A stretch of 64,000 bases of DNA from Cupriavidus sp. MP-37 (GTDB taxonomy: Bacteria; Pseudomonadota; Gammaproteobacteria; Burkholderiales; Burkholderiaceae), in the NCBI RefSeq assembly GCF_020618415.1, contig NZ_CP085344.1, forward strand, positions 558,001 to 622,000, given 5' to 3'. Below are positions 1 to 15,289 of this stretch, piece after piece. A program made the position numbers and the translations under genes. Position 1 is the stretch's first letter, and each line of letters begins with the position of its first letter. The notes below the pieces were generated by a model that saw only the letters and a program-made list of their open reading frames with translations, was not told the DNA's origin and ran no database searches.

Positions 1-41
1 TCGCCGCATCTTTGCCGTCAGCGAGGGAACTGCTCCCTGAA

Positions 42-854
42 AAATAGGGACGGATCAGGCTATGATGCGGGCATCCCAGCCCGCACCACCTATCATGGCC
101 CGCCTTCCCCGTTTTTCCCCCACCGGACTGCCCGCGCTGGTGTTGCAGCGCGGCAACAACCGCCAGCCCGTCTTCCTGGGCGCTGACGATTACCTGCATT
201 ACCTGGACTGCCTGCGCATGGCCGCGCGCGAGCACGACCTGGCCGTCCATGCCTATGCCCTGCGGCCCAACCATGTGCATCTGGTGGCGACGCCAAAAAG
301 TGAGGACGCGCTTAGCCTCACCATGCAGGCGGTCGGACGCCGCTACGCGCGCTACTTCAACCGCGTGGCCGGGCGCACGGGCACGCTCTGGGAAGGCCGC
401 TTTCGTTCCGCTGTATTCGATCCGGCGCAGTGGATGCTGCCGGCCATGCTCTATGTCGAGGGCAACGCGGTGCGCGCGGGCGAGGTCAACACCCCGGAGG
501 CCGACCGCTGGAGCAGCTACCGCCATCACGCCGGCATCGAGGCCAGCCCTTTCATCAGCGATCACGCCGCGTACTGGGAACTGGGCAATACGCCGTTCGA
601 GCGGCAGTCGAACTACCGCATGCTCAGCGCCGAAGGCCTCTCCGGCAAGACGCTGGACACGCTGCGCACACATGCGCATAGCGGCTGGCCGCTCGGGGAC
701 GACGCGTTCCTGGCGCAGCTGGAAAGACATGCCACACGCCGGGTCCAGCCGTTGCCAAAAGGGCGCCCCAAAAAGGTGCAAAGCCAGCCTAAAGGCGAGG
801 CTAAATCGTCACAAAATTAATGTGTCCCTATTTAATTGATTCACCGAAACGGTG
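42..854. repeat. Inverted repeat bracketing the RAYT gene, with a nearby hairpin
   Basis: aaatagggac at 42-51 is the exact reverse complement of gtccctattt at 824-833. Just downstream, caccg-aaa-cggtg (842-854) forms a small hairpin. RAYT genes of known systems are flanked by such REP/BIME-type sequences, so these are candidate substrate or recognition sites. Confidence 0.55.
95..820 (+). CDS. REP-associated tyrosine transposase (RAYT, Y1_Tnp family)
   Basis: Single-strand DNA transposase-like protein of the IS200/IS605-related RAYT group, which act on short palindromic REP sequences and are usually single-copy domesticated genes. Visible: the HUH motif NHVHLV (H60 and H62 from the start used here), the WEGRF block near 99-103, and a candidate nucleophile Tyr near 120 in LYVEGNAVRAG. 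The start at 95 (MARLPRF) is preferred because RAYT homology begins there; an in-frame ATG at 62 would add 11 residues. The gene is flanked by a 10-bp perfect inverted repeat (42-51 and 824-833). The C-terminal tail is lysine/glutamine rich and low-complexity. No IS ends are visible, so mobility is doubtful. Confidence 0.85.
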   Translation: MARLPRFSPTGLPALVLQRGNNRQPVFLGADDYLHYLDCLRMAAREHDLAVHAYALRPNHVHLVATPKSEDALSLTMQAVGRRYARYFNRVAGRTGTLWEGRFRSAVFDPAQWMLPAMLYVEGNAVRAGEVNTPEADRWSSYRHHAGIEASPFISDHAAYWELGNTPFERQSNYRMLSAEGLSGKTLDTLRTHAHSGWPLGDDAFLAQLERHATRRVQPLPKGRPKKVQSQPKGEAKSSQN

Positions 855-1097
855 CGTCTTTTAATGTGTTCCGACCCCGTTTAATTTTTTTGCGAGCCGC
901 AGGCGATTCCCATATAGTTGCTCCACCCACAGTCATTGTGCGGCGCGTCACGCTCGTGTACGCCGCTGCGGCCCGCAGACAGCTTCGTCCCCATTTCCCT
1001 TCCCGCCGGTCCACCGGTCCGGGTGGATTGATAGAAAGCGCGCGGTCCCCGTTCCGGTAGTCCAGCAGTTCGCGCAGCCTTCACCGGAATTCAGCCC

Positions 1098-5903
<4,806 letters not shown>

Positions 5904-6031
5904 GCGAGACGAGCGCAGCAAAACCAACGTAGCGAAGGACCGCGGCAGCCGCCGCGGCCCCGACAAGATACTGACCCCACCGCAGGGCCGGCGACGCCGC
6001 CGGTCCCGCGCAGCATGACCAAGGACGCAAC

Positions 6032-7495
<1,464 letters not shown>

Positions 7496-7514
7496 TCCGG
7501 CGTTACCGCTGCAA

Positions 7515-7553
7515 CAAAAAAGCCCGCCTGGCGCAAGCCGGCGGGCTTTTTTT
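7515..7553. terminator. Bidirectional intrinsic terminator between gltD and the GNAT gene
   Basis: Stem aagcccgcc / ggcgggctt with an A-run before and a T7 run after (7547-7553). It serves gltD on the plus strand and the convergent acetyltransferase gene on the minus strand. Confidence 0.9.
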
Positions 7554-7572
7554 GTCTGTGCGATGGCGGCGT

Positions 7573-8124
7573 TCAGCCGGCCGGGGTCTGCTCCATGGTT
7601 CGCTCCATCAGCACCGCGCTGGCGCCGTATGCGGCCAGCTTGCCGGCGTGCCGCGCCGCTGTTTGCGCCGGCACCGGGGCGTACCCGAGCCTGCGCCACC
7701 ACGGCGCCGCGGACTGCACCGCGATCAGACGCGAGCGCCGCAGCCCGGCGGCGAGCGCCGCCGCCTGCGCCGCCGCGTACAGGCGCGGCGCCAGTCCGGC
7801 GCCGCGGCCGGCGGGGGCCACGGCCATGTCGTGCACGAACCAGGTCAGGCTGTCAGCGGCGGCATGCTGGCGCCAGTCATGGTCGAGCACGCCGTCCAGC
7901 GGCGGCAGGCTGTCGTCGGGCCAGGCGTGGGTGAACAGGTAGGCGGCGAGGGGGCCGCGCTGCGCGGGCTCGTGCGCGACCCAGCAGGTGGCCGGCGACA
8001 GCGCCAGCCGGCTGGCCAGTGCTGACTCGCCTTCGAGCAGACCTTCGGTATAGCAGCTGGCCTGCACCGCCAGCACGGCCGGCAGGTCGGACAAGACCAT
8101 GGGCCGCACGGTGAATTTAGTCAT
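7573..8124 (-). CDS. GNAT family N-acetyltransferase
   Basis: Acetyl-CoA-dependent acetyltransferase of unknown substrate, 183 aa. Starts MTKFTVRPM and has the expected GNAT core: the beta strand WFVHDMAVAP followed by the acetyl-CoA pyrophosphate-binding loop AGRGAGLAPRLY (R/Q-x-x-G-x-G/A type), then a helix and a C-terminal block RRLGYAPV that is common at the end of this fold. Convergent with gltD, sharing its terminator. The region between it and the divergent Bug gene (8125-8376) holds no gene. Confidence 0.85.
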   Translation of the reverse strand: MTKFTVRPMVLSDLPAVLAVQASCYTEGLLEGESALASRLALSPATCWVAHEPAQRGPLAAYLFTHAWPDDSLPPLDGVLDHDWRQHAAADSLTWFVHDMAVAPAGRGAGLAPRLYAAAQAAALAAGLRRSRLIAVQSAAPWWRRLGYAPVPAQTAARHAGKLAAYGASAVLMERTMEQTPAG

Positions 8125-8376
8125 CGGCGGATTATAGTCGCGCCCTTAGCCGCGACCTCAACCGCGTCTTTAGCCGACCTCCCGCCGCCCCGCCGCGGCG
8201 CATTCAGCAAGGCGCAGCAAGGCTTTCAGGGTTCTCCCGGCTATGGTTTACGTGCCTGTGGCGGCCCGGACATTGTCCTTACAATTTTCTAAAACAATTA
8301 ACGGAAACTGCCTCGCCAATCCTTTTTCCCCAGAACCAGTTTGCCGTCTCCTCAGGAGACGGGCCGGAGGAAAACG

Positions 8377-9465
8377 ATGTCCGAAGTGCGCAATTTGTCG
8401 CGACTTTGGCGAGGTATAGCGAAGTTCGCACCGCGCCTGCCCGCGGCCGCTGCCGCCCGGCACTGGCTCCCGCCGGTGCTGTGCCTGTACGCCCTGGGAT
8501 GTGCCACGCTGGCGTTCGCCGTGCCCGCCAGGCCCGCGCATGCCGGCACCCCGCTGGCGCGCAGCATGTCGTTCCCCGATCGCCCGATGCGGCTGATCGT
8601 GCCGTTCCCGGCCGGCGGCGTTGCCGACGCGGTGGCGCGGATGCTGGCCGAGCGCCTCTCGGCCAGGCTCGGCGTGCCGGTCGAGGTCGACAACCGTCCC
8701 GGCAGTGCCGGCACCATCGCCGGCGATGTCGTCGCCAAGGCCAGCTCCGACGGCCATACGCTGCTGTTCCACCAGGCCAACATGCTGATCCAGCCGGGGC
8801 TGGAGCCGGTGCCCTACGACGTCGTGCGCGATTTCACGCCGGTGGCGCGCGTCGCCACCACGCCGCTGTTCCTGGTCATCGACGCCCGGCTGCCGATGCG
8901 CACGCCGGAGCAATGGATGACCGCGGTCAGGTCGAGTCCCGGCTCCTACAGCTACGGCTACGGCCAGCCCGGCAGCCCTTCGCACCTGTACGCCGAATAC
9001 GCGGTGCGCGGCCTGCGCGGCGGCGTGCCGCTGGTCACCGGCAAGGGCGAGGCCGCGGTGGTGCAGGAAATGCTGGCCGGCCGCATCAGCGCCTGCTTCT
9101 GTTCCTTCGCGGCGGTCCAGAGCCAGGTCAAGAGCGGCGGTCTGCGGCTGGTCGGCGTGACCGGCGTGGCGCGTTCCCCGTTGGCACCGCTGGTGCCGAC
9201 GCTGCAGGAATCCGGGCAGGACGGCTACGCCGCGGCGGCCTGGTTTGGCGTGATGGCGCCCGCCAAGACGCCGCGCGCCATCGTGGCGCGGCTGGCGGGC
9301 GAGCTGGACGGCGTGATGGCCGAGCGCGAGGTGCGTTCGCGTCTGCAAGCCGCCGGGCTGACGCCGCTGCGCGACTCGCCGGAGGCGTTTGCCACCGCGA
9401 TCCGCTCCGAATCGATCCAGTGGCAGGTCATCCTGAAGGACGTGCCGATCGTGCAGGAGCCCTGA
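8377..9465 (+). CDS. Bug/TctC-family tripartite tricarboxylate transporter substrate-binding protein
   Basis: Periplasmic binding protein of the very large Bug family of Bordetella/Cupriavidus. Visible: a hydrophobic signal segment ending in an AHA-type cleavage site near residue 55, then the family core RPMRLIVPFPAGG, the VEVDNRPGSAG block and GYGQPGSPSHLYAE. The start at 8377 is chosen because GGAGG (8366-8370) lies 6 nt upstream; the upstream in-frame TTG at 8341 lacks this. No TctA/TctB membrane genes are nearby, which is usual for these orphan binders. The ligand cannot be read from sequence. Confidence 0.88.
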   Translation: MSEVRNLSRLWRGIAKFAPRLPAAAAARHWLPPVLCLYALGCATLAFAVPARPAHAGTPLARSMSFPDRPMRLIVPFPAGGVADAVARMLAERLSARLGVPVEVDNRPGSAGTIAGDVVAKASSDGHTLLFHQANMLIQPGLEPVPYDVVRDFTPVARVATTPLFLVIDARLPMRTPEQWMTAVRSSPGSYSYGYGQPGSPSHLYAEYAVRGLRGGVPLVTGKGEAAVVQEMLAGRISACFCSFAAVQSQVKSGGLRLVGVTGVARSPLAPLVPTLQESGQDGYAAAAWFGVMAPAKTPRAIVARLAGELDGVMAEREVRSRLQAAGLTPLRDSPEAFATAIRSESIQWQVILKDVPIVQEP

Positions 9466-9611
9466 GCGGCACTGCGGCGTGGCAGAAGACTGGCCGGTTT
9501 CCAGGGGAAACCGGCCGGATTGCCGGGCGGCCAGGAGAATTCTGAGGCACCACAGGCACGCCGCATGTGGCGCGGGACACACGGGTGCCAGCAGGGCTAG
9601 GTAGTACACCT

Positions 9612-9617
9612 TATAAT
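9612..9617 (+). promoter_or_regulatory. Possible -10 box upstream of mlaF
   Basis: A perfect TATAAT lies 26 nt before the GTG start of mlaF. No convincing -35 hexamer is seen at 16-18 bp, so this is only a candidate. Confidence 0.35.
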
Positions 9618-9643
9618 GCGCCCCTGTCCCGACCGGTGCCAAC

Positions 9644-10462
9644 GTGACCGCTTCTGCTCAAAATCTTGTCGAACTGACTGCAGTGGATTTCGCCTACGCG
9701 GACCACGGCAAGCCGATCCTGTCCGGCCTGACCATGCAATTCCCGCGCGGGAAGGTGATCGCGGTGATGGGCGGCTCGGGTTGCGGCAAGACCACGGTGC
9801 TGCGGCTGATTGGCGGCCAGGTGCGGCCGCAGGCGGGCGCGGTGCGCTTTGCCGGCACCGACATCCACCAGCTCGACACCGCTGGCCTGTACGCCGTGCG
9901 CCGCCAGATGGGCATGCTGTTCCAGTTTGGGGCGCTGTTTACCGACCTGTCGGTGTTCGACAATGTCGCCTTCCCGCTGCGCGAGCACACCGACCTGCCC
10001 GAGTCGATGATCCGCGACCTGGTGCTGATGAAGCTCAATGCGGTCGGCCTGCGCGGCGCGCGCGACCTGATGCCGTCGCAGATCTCCGGCGGCATGGCGC
10101 GGCGCGTGGCGCTGGCGCGCGCAATCGCGCTGGATCCGGCGCTGCTGATGTATGACGAGCCCTTTGCCGGCCTCGATCCGATCTCGCTGGGGCTGACCGC
10201 GCGGCTGATCCGCAGCCTCAACGACGCGCTCGGCGCGACCACCATCATCGTCTCGCACGACGTGCACGAGACCTTCCAGATCGCCGACTACGTCTATTTC
10301 ATTGCCGACGGGCGCATCGCCGCCGAAGGCACACCCGAGGCGCTGCGCGCCTCCACCGATCCGTTCGTGCATCAGTTCGTCCATGCCGAGGCCGACGGCC
10401 CGGTGCCGTTCCACTACGCCGGGCCGTCGCTGGCCGAGGATTTCGTCGGGGGCGCGCGATGA
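9644..10462 (+). CDS. mlaF: MlaF, phospholipid-transport ABC ATPase
   Basis: ATPase of the MlaFEDB inner-membrane complex that moves phospholipids between the inner and outer membranes and maintains outer-membrane asymmetry. Visible: Walker [10 protein letters not shown] (43-51), signature [14 protein letters not shown] and Walker [14 protein letters not shown]. 272 aa, GTG start. Overlaps mlaE by 4 nt (ATGA), implying translational coupling. First gene of a six-gene run mlaF-E-D-A-C-B. Unlike E. coli, the lipoprotein gene mlaA is inside the cluster, an arrangement known in beta-proteobacteria. Confidence 0.95.
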   Translation: MTASAQNLVELTAVDFAYADHGKPILSGLTMQFPRGKVIAVMGGSGCGKTTVLRLIGGQVRPQAGAVRFAGTDIHQLDTAGLYAVRRQMGMLFQFGALFTDLSVFDNVAFPLREHTDLPESMIRDLVLMKLNAVGLRGARDLMPSQISGGMARRVALARAIALDPALLMYDEPFAGLDPISLGLTARLIRSLNDALGATTIIVSHDVHETFQIADYVYFIADGRIAAEGTPEALRASTDPFVHQFVHAEADGPVPFHYAGPSLAEDFVGGAR

Positions 10463-11250
10463 CCAGCTTCCTGGCAGGCTTTTTCAGCGCCATCGGCGCG
10501 GCCGTGCGCCGCAGCGTTTCCGGGCTGGGCCACGCCACGCGTATGTTTTTTACGGTGCTGGCGCTGTCGCCGGCGCTGCTGCGCCGCTTCCGGCTGGTGA
10601 CCGACCAGGTCTTCTTTGTCGGCAACCTGTCGCTGGTGATCATCGCGGTGTCCGGCCTGTTCGTCGGTTTCGTGTTGGGGCTGCAGGGCTACTACACGCT
10701 CAACCGCTACGGCTCCGAGCAGGCGCTGGGGCTGCTGGTGGCGCTGTCGCTGGTGCGTGAACTGGGCCCGGTGGTGACCGCGCTGCTGTTCGCCGGCCGT
10801 GCCGGCACTTCGCTGACCGCCGAGATCGGGCTGATGAAGGCGGGCGAGCAGCTCACGGCGATGGAAATGATGGCGGTCAACCCGCTGCAGCGCGTGGTCG
10901 CGCCGCGCTTCTGGGCGGGCGTGATCGCCATGCCGGTGCTGGCCGCGATCTTCAGCGCGGTGGGCATCCTGGGCGGCTACGTGGTCGGGGTGCAGCTGAT
11001 CGGCGTCGACGCCGGGGCCTTCTGGTCGCAGATGCAGGGCGGCGTCGATGTGCGCGCCGACGTGCTCAACGGCGTCATCAAGAGCTTTATCTTTGGCATC
11101 GCGGTGACGTTCATTGCGCTGTACCAGGGATTCGAGGCCAAGCCCACGCCGGAAGGCGTCTCGCGCGCGACCACCCGCACCGTGGTGATCGCGTCGCTGG
11201 CGGTGCTGGGGCTGGATTTCCTGCTGACGGCGCTGATGTTCAGCAACTGA
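10459..11250 (+). CDS. mlaE: MlaE, phospholipid ABC transporter permease
   Basis: Integral membrane permease of the MlaFEDB complex (MlaE/YrbE family). 263 aa with about five hydrophobic segments. The family core is clear: [35 protein letters not shown] and [17 protein letters not shown]. Starts within the last codons of mlaF. A 133-nt gap with a tandem repeat separates it from mlaD. Confidence 0.95.
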   Translation: MTSFLAGFFSAIGAAVRRSVSGLGHATRMFFTVLALSPALLRRFRLVTDQVFFVGNLSLVIIAVSGLFVGFVLGLQGYYTLNRYGSEQALGLLVALSLVRELGPVVTALLFAGRAGTSLTAEIGLMKAGEQLTAMEMMAVNPLQRVVAPRFWAGVIAMPVLAAIFSAVGILGGYVVGVQLIGVDAGAFWSQMQGGVDVRADVLNGVIKSFIFGIAVTFIALYQGFEAKPTPEGVSRATTRTVVIASLAVLGLDFLLTALMFSN

Positions 11251-11302
11251 GGCGGGCGCCCGCGACGATCATGCGGGAAGTACGATTACAAGACGGCGAC
11301 CA

Positions 11303-11353
11303 GCAGCGACAACAAGGCAGCGACAACAAGGCAGCGTCAACAAGGCAGCGACA
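11303..11353. repeat. 14-bp tandem repeat in the mlaE-mlaD gap
   Basis: gcagcgacaacaag occurs at 11303-11316 and 11317-11330, with a one-base variant at 11331-11344 and a partial fourth unit to 11353. It lies 31 nt before the mlaD start, inside the operon. Confidence 0.85.
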
Positions 11354-11383
11354 GATACTACGGGGTTGAAGAAAGAGATTCCA

Positions 11384-11896
11384 ATGAAAAAGAACACACT
11401 CGATTTCTGGGTGGGGCTGTTTGTGGCGGCAGGGTTCGTCGCCTTGCTCTTCCTGGCCCTCAAGGCGGGAAACATGAGCGCCTTCAGCTTCCAGGACACC
11501 TATAGCGTGCAGGCCCGCTTCGACAATATCGGCGGGCTCAAGCCGCGCGCGCCGGTCAAGAGCGCGGGCGTGGTGGTCGGCCGGGTCGCGGCGATCCGCT
11601 TCGACGACAAGACCTACCAGGCCACCGTCGAGATGAGCCTGGAGACGCGCTACCAGTTTCCGAAGGACACCTCGGCCAAGATCCTGACCTCGGGCCTGCT
11701 GGGCGAGCAGTACATCGGCCTGGAAGCGGGCGGCGACACCGCCATGCTGGCCGATGGCGCGCGCATCACCATGACGCAGTCCGCGGTGGTGCTCGAGAAC
11801 CTGATCGGGCAGTTCCTGTACAACAAGGCCGCCGATGCCGGCGGCGGCTCGTCCCCCGGCGCCAGCGCGCCGGCGCCGGCTGGAGATCTCAAGTGA
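11384..11896 (+). CDS. mlaD: MlaD, MCE-domain lipid-binding protein
   Basis: Periplasm-facing MCE protein that forms the hexameric lipid channel on MlaFE. 170 aa: a short cytoplasmic tail, one N-terminal membrane helix (FWVGLFVAAGFVALLFLAL) and one MCE domain containing FDNIGGLKPRAPVKSAGVVVG and the SGLLGEQYIGLEAGG strand. The low-complexity tail GGGSSPGASAPAPAG may be a flexible end. ATG 11384 is preferred because gaaagaga lies just upstream; a TTG at 11366 would only add MKKEIP. Overlaps mlaA by 4 nt. Confidence 0.93.
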   Translation: MKKNTLDFWVGLFVAAGFVALLFLALKAGNMSAFSFQDTYSVQARFDNIGGLKPRAPVKSAGVVVGRVAAIRFDDKTYQATVEMSLETRYQFPKDTSAKILTSGLLGEQYIGLEAGGDTAMLADGARITMTQSAVVLENLIGQFLYNKAADAGGGSSPGASAPAPAGDLK

Positions 11897-12801
11897 ACGC
11901 CGCCCGCCCCCTCCGCAACCTCCTGGCCACGGCCGCCGCCGCGGCGGCGCTTGCCGGTTGCGCCACCGGTCCCACCGCCAACCCGAAAGACCCGCTGGAG
12001 CCGTTCAACCGCGAGGTCTCGAAGATCAACGAGGACTTCGACAAGGGCATCCTGCGCCCGGTCGCCGAACTCTATGCCGACTACATGCCGACGCCGGTAC
12101 AGCGCGCGGTGGAGAACTTCTTCTCCAATGTCAGCGATGTCTATTCGGCGGTGAACAACCTGCTGCAGGGCAAGCCGACGCGCGCGGCCGAAGACACCAT
12201 GCGCGTGGCCATGAACACCGTGCTGGGCATCGGCGGCCTGATCGATATCGCCACCCCGGCCGGCCTGCCCAAGTACAAGGAAGACTTCGGCCAGACGCTG
12301 GGCGTGTGGGGCGTGCCGGCCGGCCCGTACCTGGTGCTGCCGCTGTTCGGGCCCAGCACCTTCCGCGACACCGCCGGCATGCTGGTGGACCGTCAGGCAG
12401 ATCCGTCGGCGTACTTCTACCCGGTTTCGCTGCGCAATTCGCTGGTCGGCGTGCGCATCGTCGCCGGCCGCGCCCAGTTGCTGGGCGCCAGCAACCTGCT
12501 GGAACAGGCGGCGCTGGACAAGTACTCGTTCCTGCGTGACTCCTACCTGCAGCGGCGCCAGTATCTGATCTACGACGGCAATCCGCCGGGCGCTGAAGAC
12601 GAGGACGAGACCGAAGGCGCAGCGCCGGCAGCGACCGACGCCGATGCCGCGCCGGCGCCGGTTCCGCCGGCGCAGGGGGCTTCGGCGCCTGCCGCCGAGC
12701 CGCCCAAGCCCGGCGCCGCGGGCGAGACCCAGCCCGAGGGCCAGAGCATGCCCCTGCCGCCGGTGCTGCCGGGCGGCCTGCCGGGGGTACGCTTCCGCTG
12801 A
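11893..12801 (+). CDS. mlaA: MlaA (VacJ), outer-membrane lipoprotein
   Basis: Outer-membrane lipoprotein that removes mislocalised phospholipids from the outer leaflet and passes them to MlaC. Visible: a signal peptide with lipobox LAGC near residue 22, the DPLEPFNREV start of the mature domain and the signature block GVWGVPAGPYLVLPLFGPST. 302 aa, with a C-terminal extension of about 70 residues rich in A, P, E and D (AAPAATDADAAPAPVPPAQG) that E. coli MlaA lacks. GTG start overlapping mlaD by 4 nt. Confidence 0.93.
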   Translation: MNAARPLRNLLATAAAAAALAGCATGPTANPKDPLEPFNREVSKINEDFDKGILRPVAELYADYMPTPVQRAVENFFSNVSDVYSAVNNLLQGKPTRAAEDTMRVAMNTVLGIGGLIDIATPAGLPKYKEDFGQTLGVWGVPAGPYLVLPLFGPSTFRDTAGMLVDRQADPSAYFYPVSLRNSLVGVRIVAGRAQLLGASNLLEQAALDKYSFLRDSYLQRRQYLIYDGNPPGAEDEDETEGAAPAATDADAAPAPVPPAQGASAPAAEPPKPGAAGETQPEGQSMPLPPVLPGGLPGVRFR

Positions 12802-13002
12802 GGCGCTGAAGGCGTCACAAGTGCTGTGAATGCGCTGTGACCGCTGAAACAAATTGTTTGTAGGTGGCGTCGGGTGCGCTTTTGATGGCAACGCGCGCGA
12901 CGCCGCTATGTTCCAATCTGCAAGGACCCGCAGCCTCCCGTGCGTGTATCGAGGTGCCGGCGCGCGGGTCACGACCTCTTTGATAAAGAAGGAAAATCTC
13001 AC

Positions 13003-13632
13003 ATGCTCAAGCGACTGTTGCTCCCCCTCCTGACGGCGGTTGCCTTCGCCGGGACCGCGCAGGCCCAGGTATCGCCCCAGGACGCGGCGACCCCGGACGG
13101 GCTGGTCAAGGCCGTGGTCAATGACGTGATGTCGACCGTGAAGGCCGACAAGGACATGCAGGCCGGCAATATCGGCAAGATCACCGCGCTGGTCGAACAG
13201 AAGATCATCCCCAACGCCAACTTCCAGAAGACCACGCAGATCGCCATGGGCCGCAACTGGTCCAAGGCGACGCCCGAGCAGCAGAAGCAGATCACCGAGG
13301 AATTCAAGACCCTGCTGATCCGCACCTATGCCGGCGCCATCGCGCAGATCCGCGACCAGACCGTGCAGTACCGTCCGTACCGCGGCACCGCCGACGATAC
13401 CGATGCCACCATCCGCACCCAGGTGATCAACAAGGGCGAGCCGATCCAGATGGACTACCGCCTGGAAAAGACCGCGCAGGGCTGGAAGGTCTATGACATC
13501 AACGTGCTGGGCGCGTGGCTGACCGAGGCCTACAAGGGCAGCTTCAACACCATCGTCGGGCAGCAGGGTGTCGAAGGCGTGATCAAGACGCTGCAGGACC
13601 GCAACCGCCAGCTCGCCAACGCCAAGAGCTGA
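13003..13632 (+). CDS. mlaC: MlaC, periplasmic phospholipid carrier
   Basis: Soluble shuttle between MlaA and MlaFEDB. 209 aa with a cleavable signal peptide (MLKRLLLPLLTAVAFAGTAQ then A-Q). The Tol_Tol_Ttg2 family core is seen in NFQKTTQIAMGRNW, TPEQQKQITEEFKTLL and the C-terminal WKVYDINVLGAWLTEAYKGS. Start 13003 is supported by aaggaa at 12988-12993; an upstream in-frame codon at 12940 would place 21 polar residues before the signal peptide. A 201-nt gap separates it from mlaA, so it may have its own promoter. Confidence 0.93.
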   Translation: MLKRLLLPLLTAVAFAGTAQAQVSPQDAATPDGLVKAVVNDVMSTVKADKDMQAGNIGKITALVEQKIIPNANFQKTTQIAMGRNWSKATPEQQKQITEEFKTLLIRTYAGAIAQIRDQTVQYRPYRGTADDTDATIRTQVINKGEPIQMDYRLEKTAQGWKVYDINVLGAWLTEAYKGSFNTIVGQQGVEGVIKTLQDRNRQLANAKS

Positions 13633-13677
13633 CCGGCACGCGCGGCGCGCCGCTGCGATGCAGCACGGCGCGTCGAA

Positions 13678-14079
13678 GTGCACTACAATGGCCGTTCGCA
13701 ACACCGGCTCCCGCCCTCGCGCGGGAGCCTGGTTTTAGATTCCTCGCTTTCATTCCGCATCCAGGCCACTGACGCCATGCTTTCGCCAGGTAACTCGCTG
13801 ACCAACCAGAACGCCGCCGCGGTGCTGCGCGACGGGTTGGCGCGCGTGGCCCAGGGCGACGTCGAGGTGGACTGCACGGGCCTGGCGCAGGTGGACTCGT
13901 CTGCCGTCGCCGTGCTGCTGGCATGGCATCGGGCCGCCGTCGCGCGCGGCCAGGCGCTGGTGCTGCGCGGCGTGCCGGCGCAACTGGCGCAACTGGCCAG
14001 CCTGTACGGCGTAGACGGCCTGCTCGGACTGGCGGCCGCGCCCGCCGCCACCCCACCGCGACACCACCACCGACATTGA
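13678..14079 (+). CDS. mlaB: MlaB-like STAS-domain protein
   Basis: STAS-fold cytoplasmic subunit that binds MlaF and regulates the ATPase complex. Seen: DVEVDCTGLAQVDSSAVAVL, the STAS strand-loop-helix with the conserved D-S-S region, followed by LAWHRAAVARGQ and LRGVPAQLAQLASLYGV. The start is uncertain: GTG 13678 gives 133 aa, ATG 13777 gives 100 aa but would clip the first strand of the domain. The histidine-rich end (RHHHRH) is a GC-rich tail and may be unstructured. Its place after mlaC matches the standard cluster. Confidence 0.82.
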   Translation: MHYNGRSQHRLPPSRGSLVLDSSLSFRIQATDAMLSPGNSLTNQNAAAVLRDGLARVAQGDVEVDCTGLAQVDSSAVAVLLAWHRAAVARGQALVLRGVPAQLAQLASLYGVDGLLGLAAAPAATPPRHHHRH

Positions 14080-14199
14080 TCCGGCATCGCCGGTCGCCAC
14101 CCTGGCGGCCGCACGCGATGCCGCGGCGACCGCTGGCGCGGCCGCCGAGCCCCCGGGGCGGATCCGGCGAGGATCAAGCGGGACCGACCCCGCATCCCC

Positions 14200-14205
14200 T
14201 ATAAT
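14200..14205 (+). promoter_or_regulatory. Possible -10 box upstream of the ABC-2 exporter operon
   Basis: A TATAAT match 134 nt before the ATPase start. No clear -35 element, so weak. The rest of 14080-14338 is non-coding with no other visible structure. Confidence 0.3.
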
Positions 14206-14338
14206 TCCGGGTTGTTCGCCCATCCCCCCGCCTGTTGCCGGCCCGATCCATGCCGGACCAGGATATCCGGGCACGCAGTTGCTCCCCATTTCCTGGCGGC
14301 CAGCCCGAAAGAGCCGGACCCGCCACAAACAATCGGCC

Positions 14339-15289
14339 ATGAAAGCCATTGAAATCCACGACGTTCGCAAGCGCTACCGCAACCTGCAGGCGCTCAAGGG
14401 CGTCAGCTTCACCGTCGAACGCGGCGAATTCTTCGGGCTGCTCGGGCCCAACGGCGCCGGCAAGACCACGCTGATCTCGATCCTCGCCGGCCTGAACCGG
14501 GCCGATTCCGGCCGCGTCAGTGTGCTGGGGCACGATGTCGTCGCCGATTACCGGATGGCGCGGCGTATGCTGGGCGTGGTGCCGCAGGAGCTGGTGTTCG
14601 ATCCGTTCTTCACGGTGCGCGAGACGCTGCGGCTGCAGTCCGGCTATTTCGGCCTGACCCGCAACGACGACTGGATCGACGAAATCATGGCCAACCTGGA
14701 CCTGACCGGGAAAGCCGATGCCAATATGCGCCAGCTGTCCGGCGGCATGAAGCGGCGCGTGCTGGTGGCGCAGGCATTGGTGCACCGCCCGCCGGTGATC
14801 GTGCTCGACGAGCCCACCGCCGGCGTCGATGTCGAGTTGCGGCAAACGCTGTGGAAGTTCATCTCGCGCCTGAACCGCGAAGGGCACACCATCATCCTGA
14901 CCACGCATTACCTCGAAGAGGCCGAGGCCCTGTGCGACCGCATCGCCATGCTCAAGTTCGGCGAAGTGGTGGCGCTGGACCGCACCAGCAACCTGCTGAC
15001 GCAGTTTGCCGGGCTGCAGCTGGTGCTGACCTTCGCGCGCGGCGGCCTGCCGCCCGCGCTGGAGCCGCTGCGCATGCCGGCCAATCCGGGCGAGCGCGCG
15101 GTGCGGCTGCGGCTATCGGGCTACCAGGCGGTGGAGCCGATCCTGGCCGCCTGCCGCGAGGCGGGCTGTGACATCGAAGACATGGAAATCAACAAGGCCG
15201 ACCTCGAGGACGTATTCGTGCAGATCATGCGCCGCGAAGGCCATATGCCCGGGGCGCTGCCCGATCCGGCGATGGAGGCCGCGGCATGA
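14339..15289 (+). CDS. ABC-2 type exporter ATPase (YadG-like)
   Basis: ATP-binding subunit of an ABC-2 exporter, substrate unknown. Visible: Walker A GPNGAGKTT near residues 37-45, signature LSGGMKRRVLVAQAL and Walker B VIVLDEPTAGVD, then the H-loop ILTTHYLEEAE. 316 aa. The start at 14339 (MKAIEIHDV) is chosen because the domain begins immediately there. Overlaps the permease gene by 4 nt. The pair resembles E. coli YadG/YadH and sits next to the mla cluster in many beta-proteobacteria. Confidence 0.9.
   Translation: MKAIEIHDVRKRYRNLQALKGVSFTVERGEFFGLLGPNGAGKTTLISILAGLNRADSGRVSVLGHDVVADYRMARRMLGVVPQELVFDPFFTVRETLRLQSGYFGLTRNDDWIDEIMANLDLTGKADANMRQLSGGMKRRVLVAQALVHRPPVIVLDEPTAGVDVELRQTLWKFISRLNREGHTIILTTHYLEEAEALCDRIAMLKFGEVVALDRTSNLLTQFAGLQLVLTFARGGLPPALEPLRMPANPGERAVRLRLSGYQAVEPILAACREAGCDIEDMEINKADLEDVFVQIMRREGHMPGALPDPAMEAAA

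Noticed and set aside
5904..6031. Terminator between gltB and gltD
   Set aside because: GC-rich inverted repeats are present but no T-run follows; the genes are better seen as one operon.
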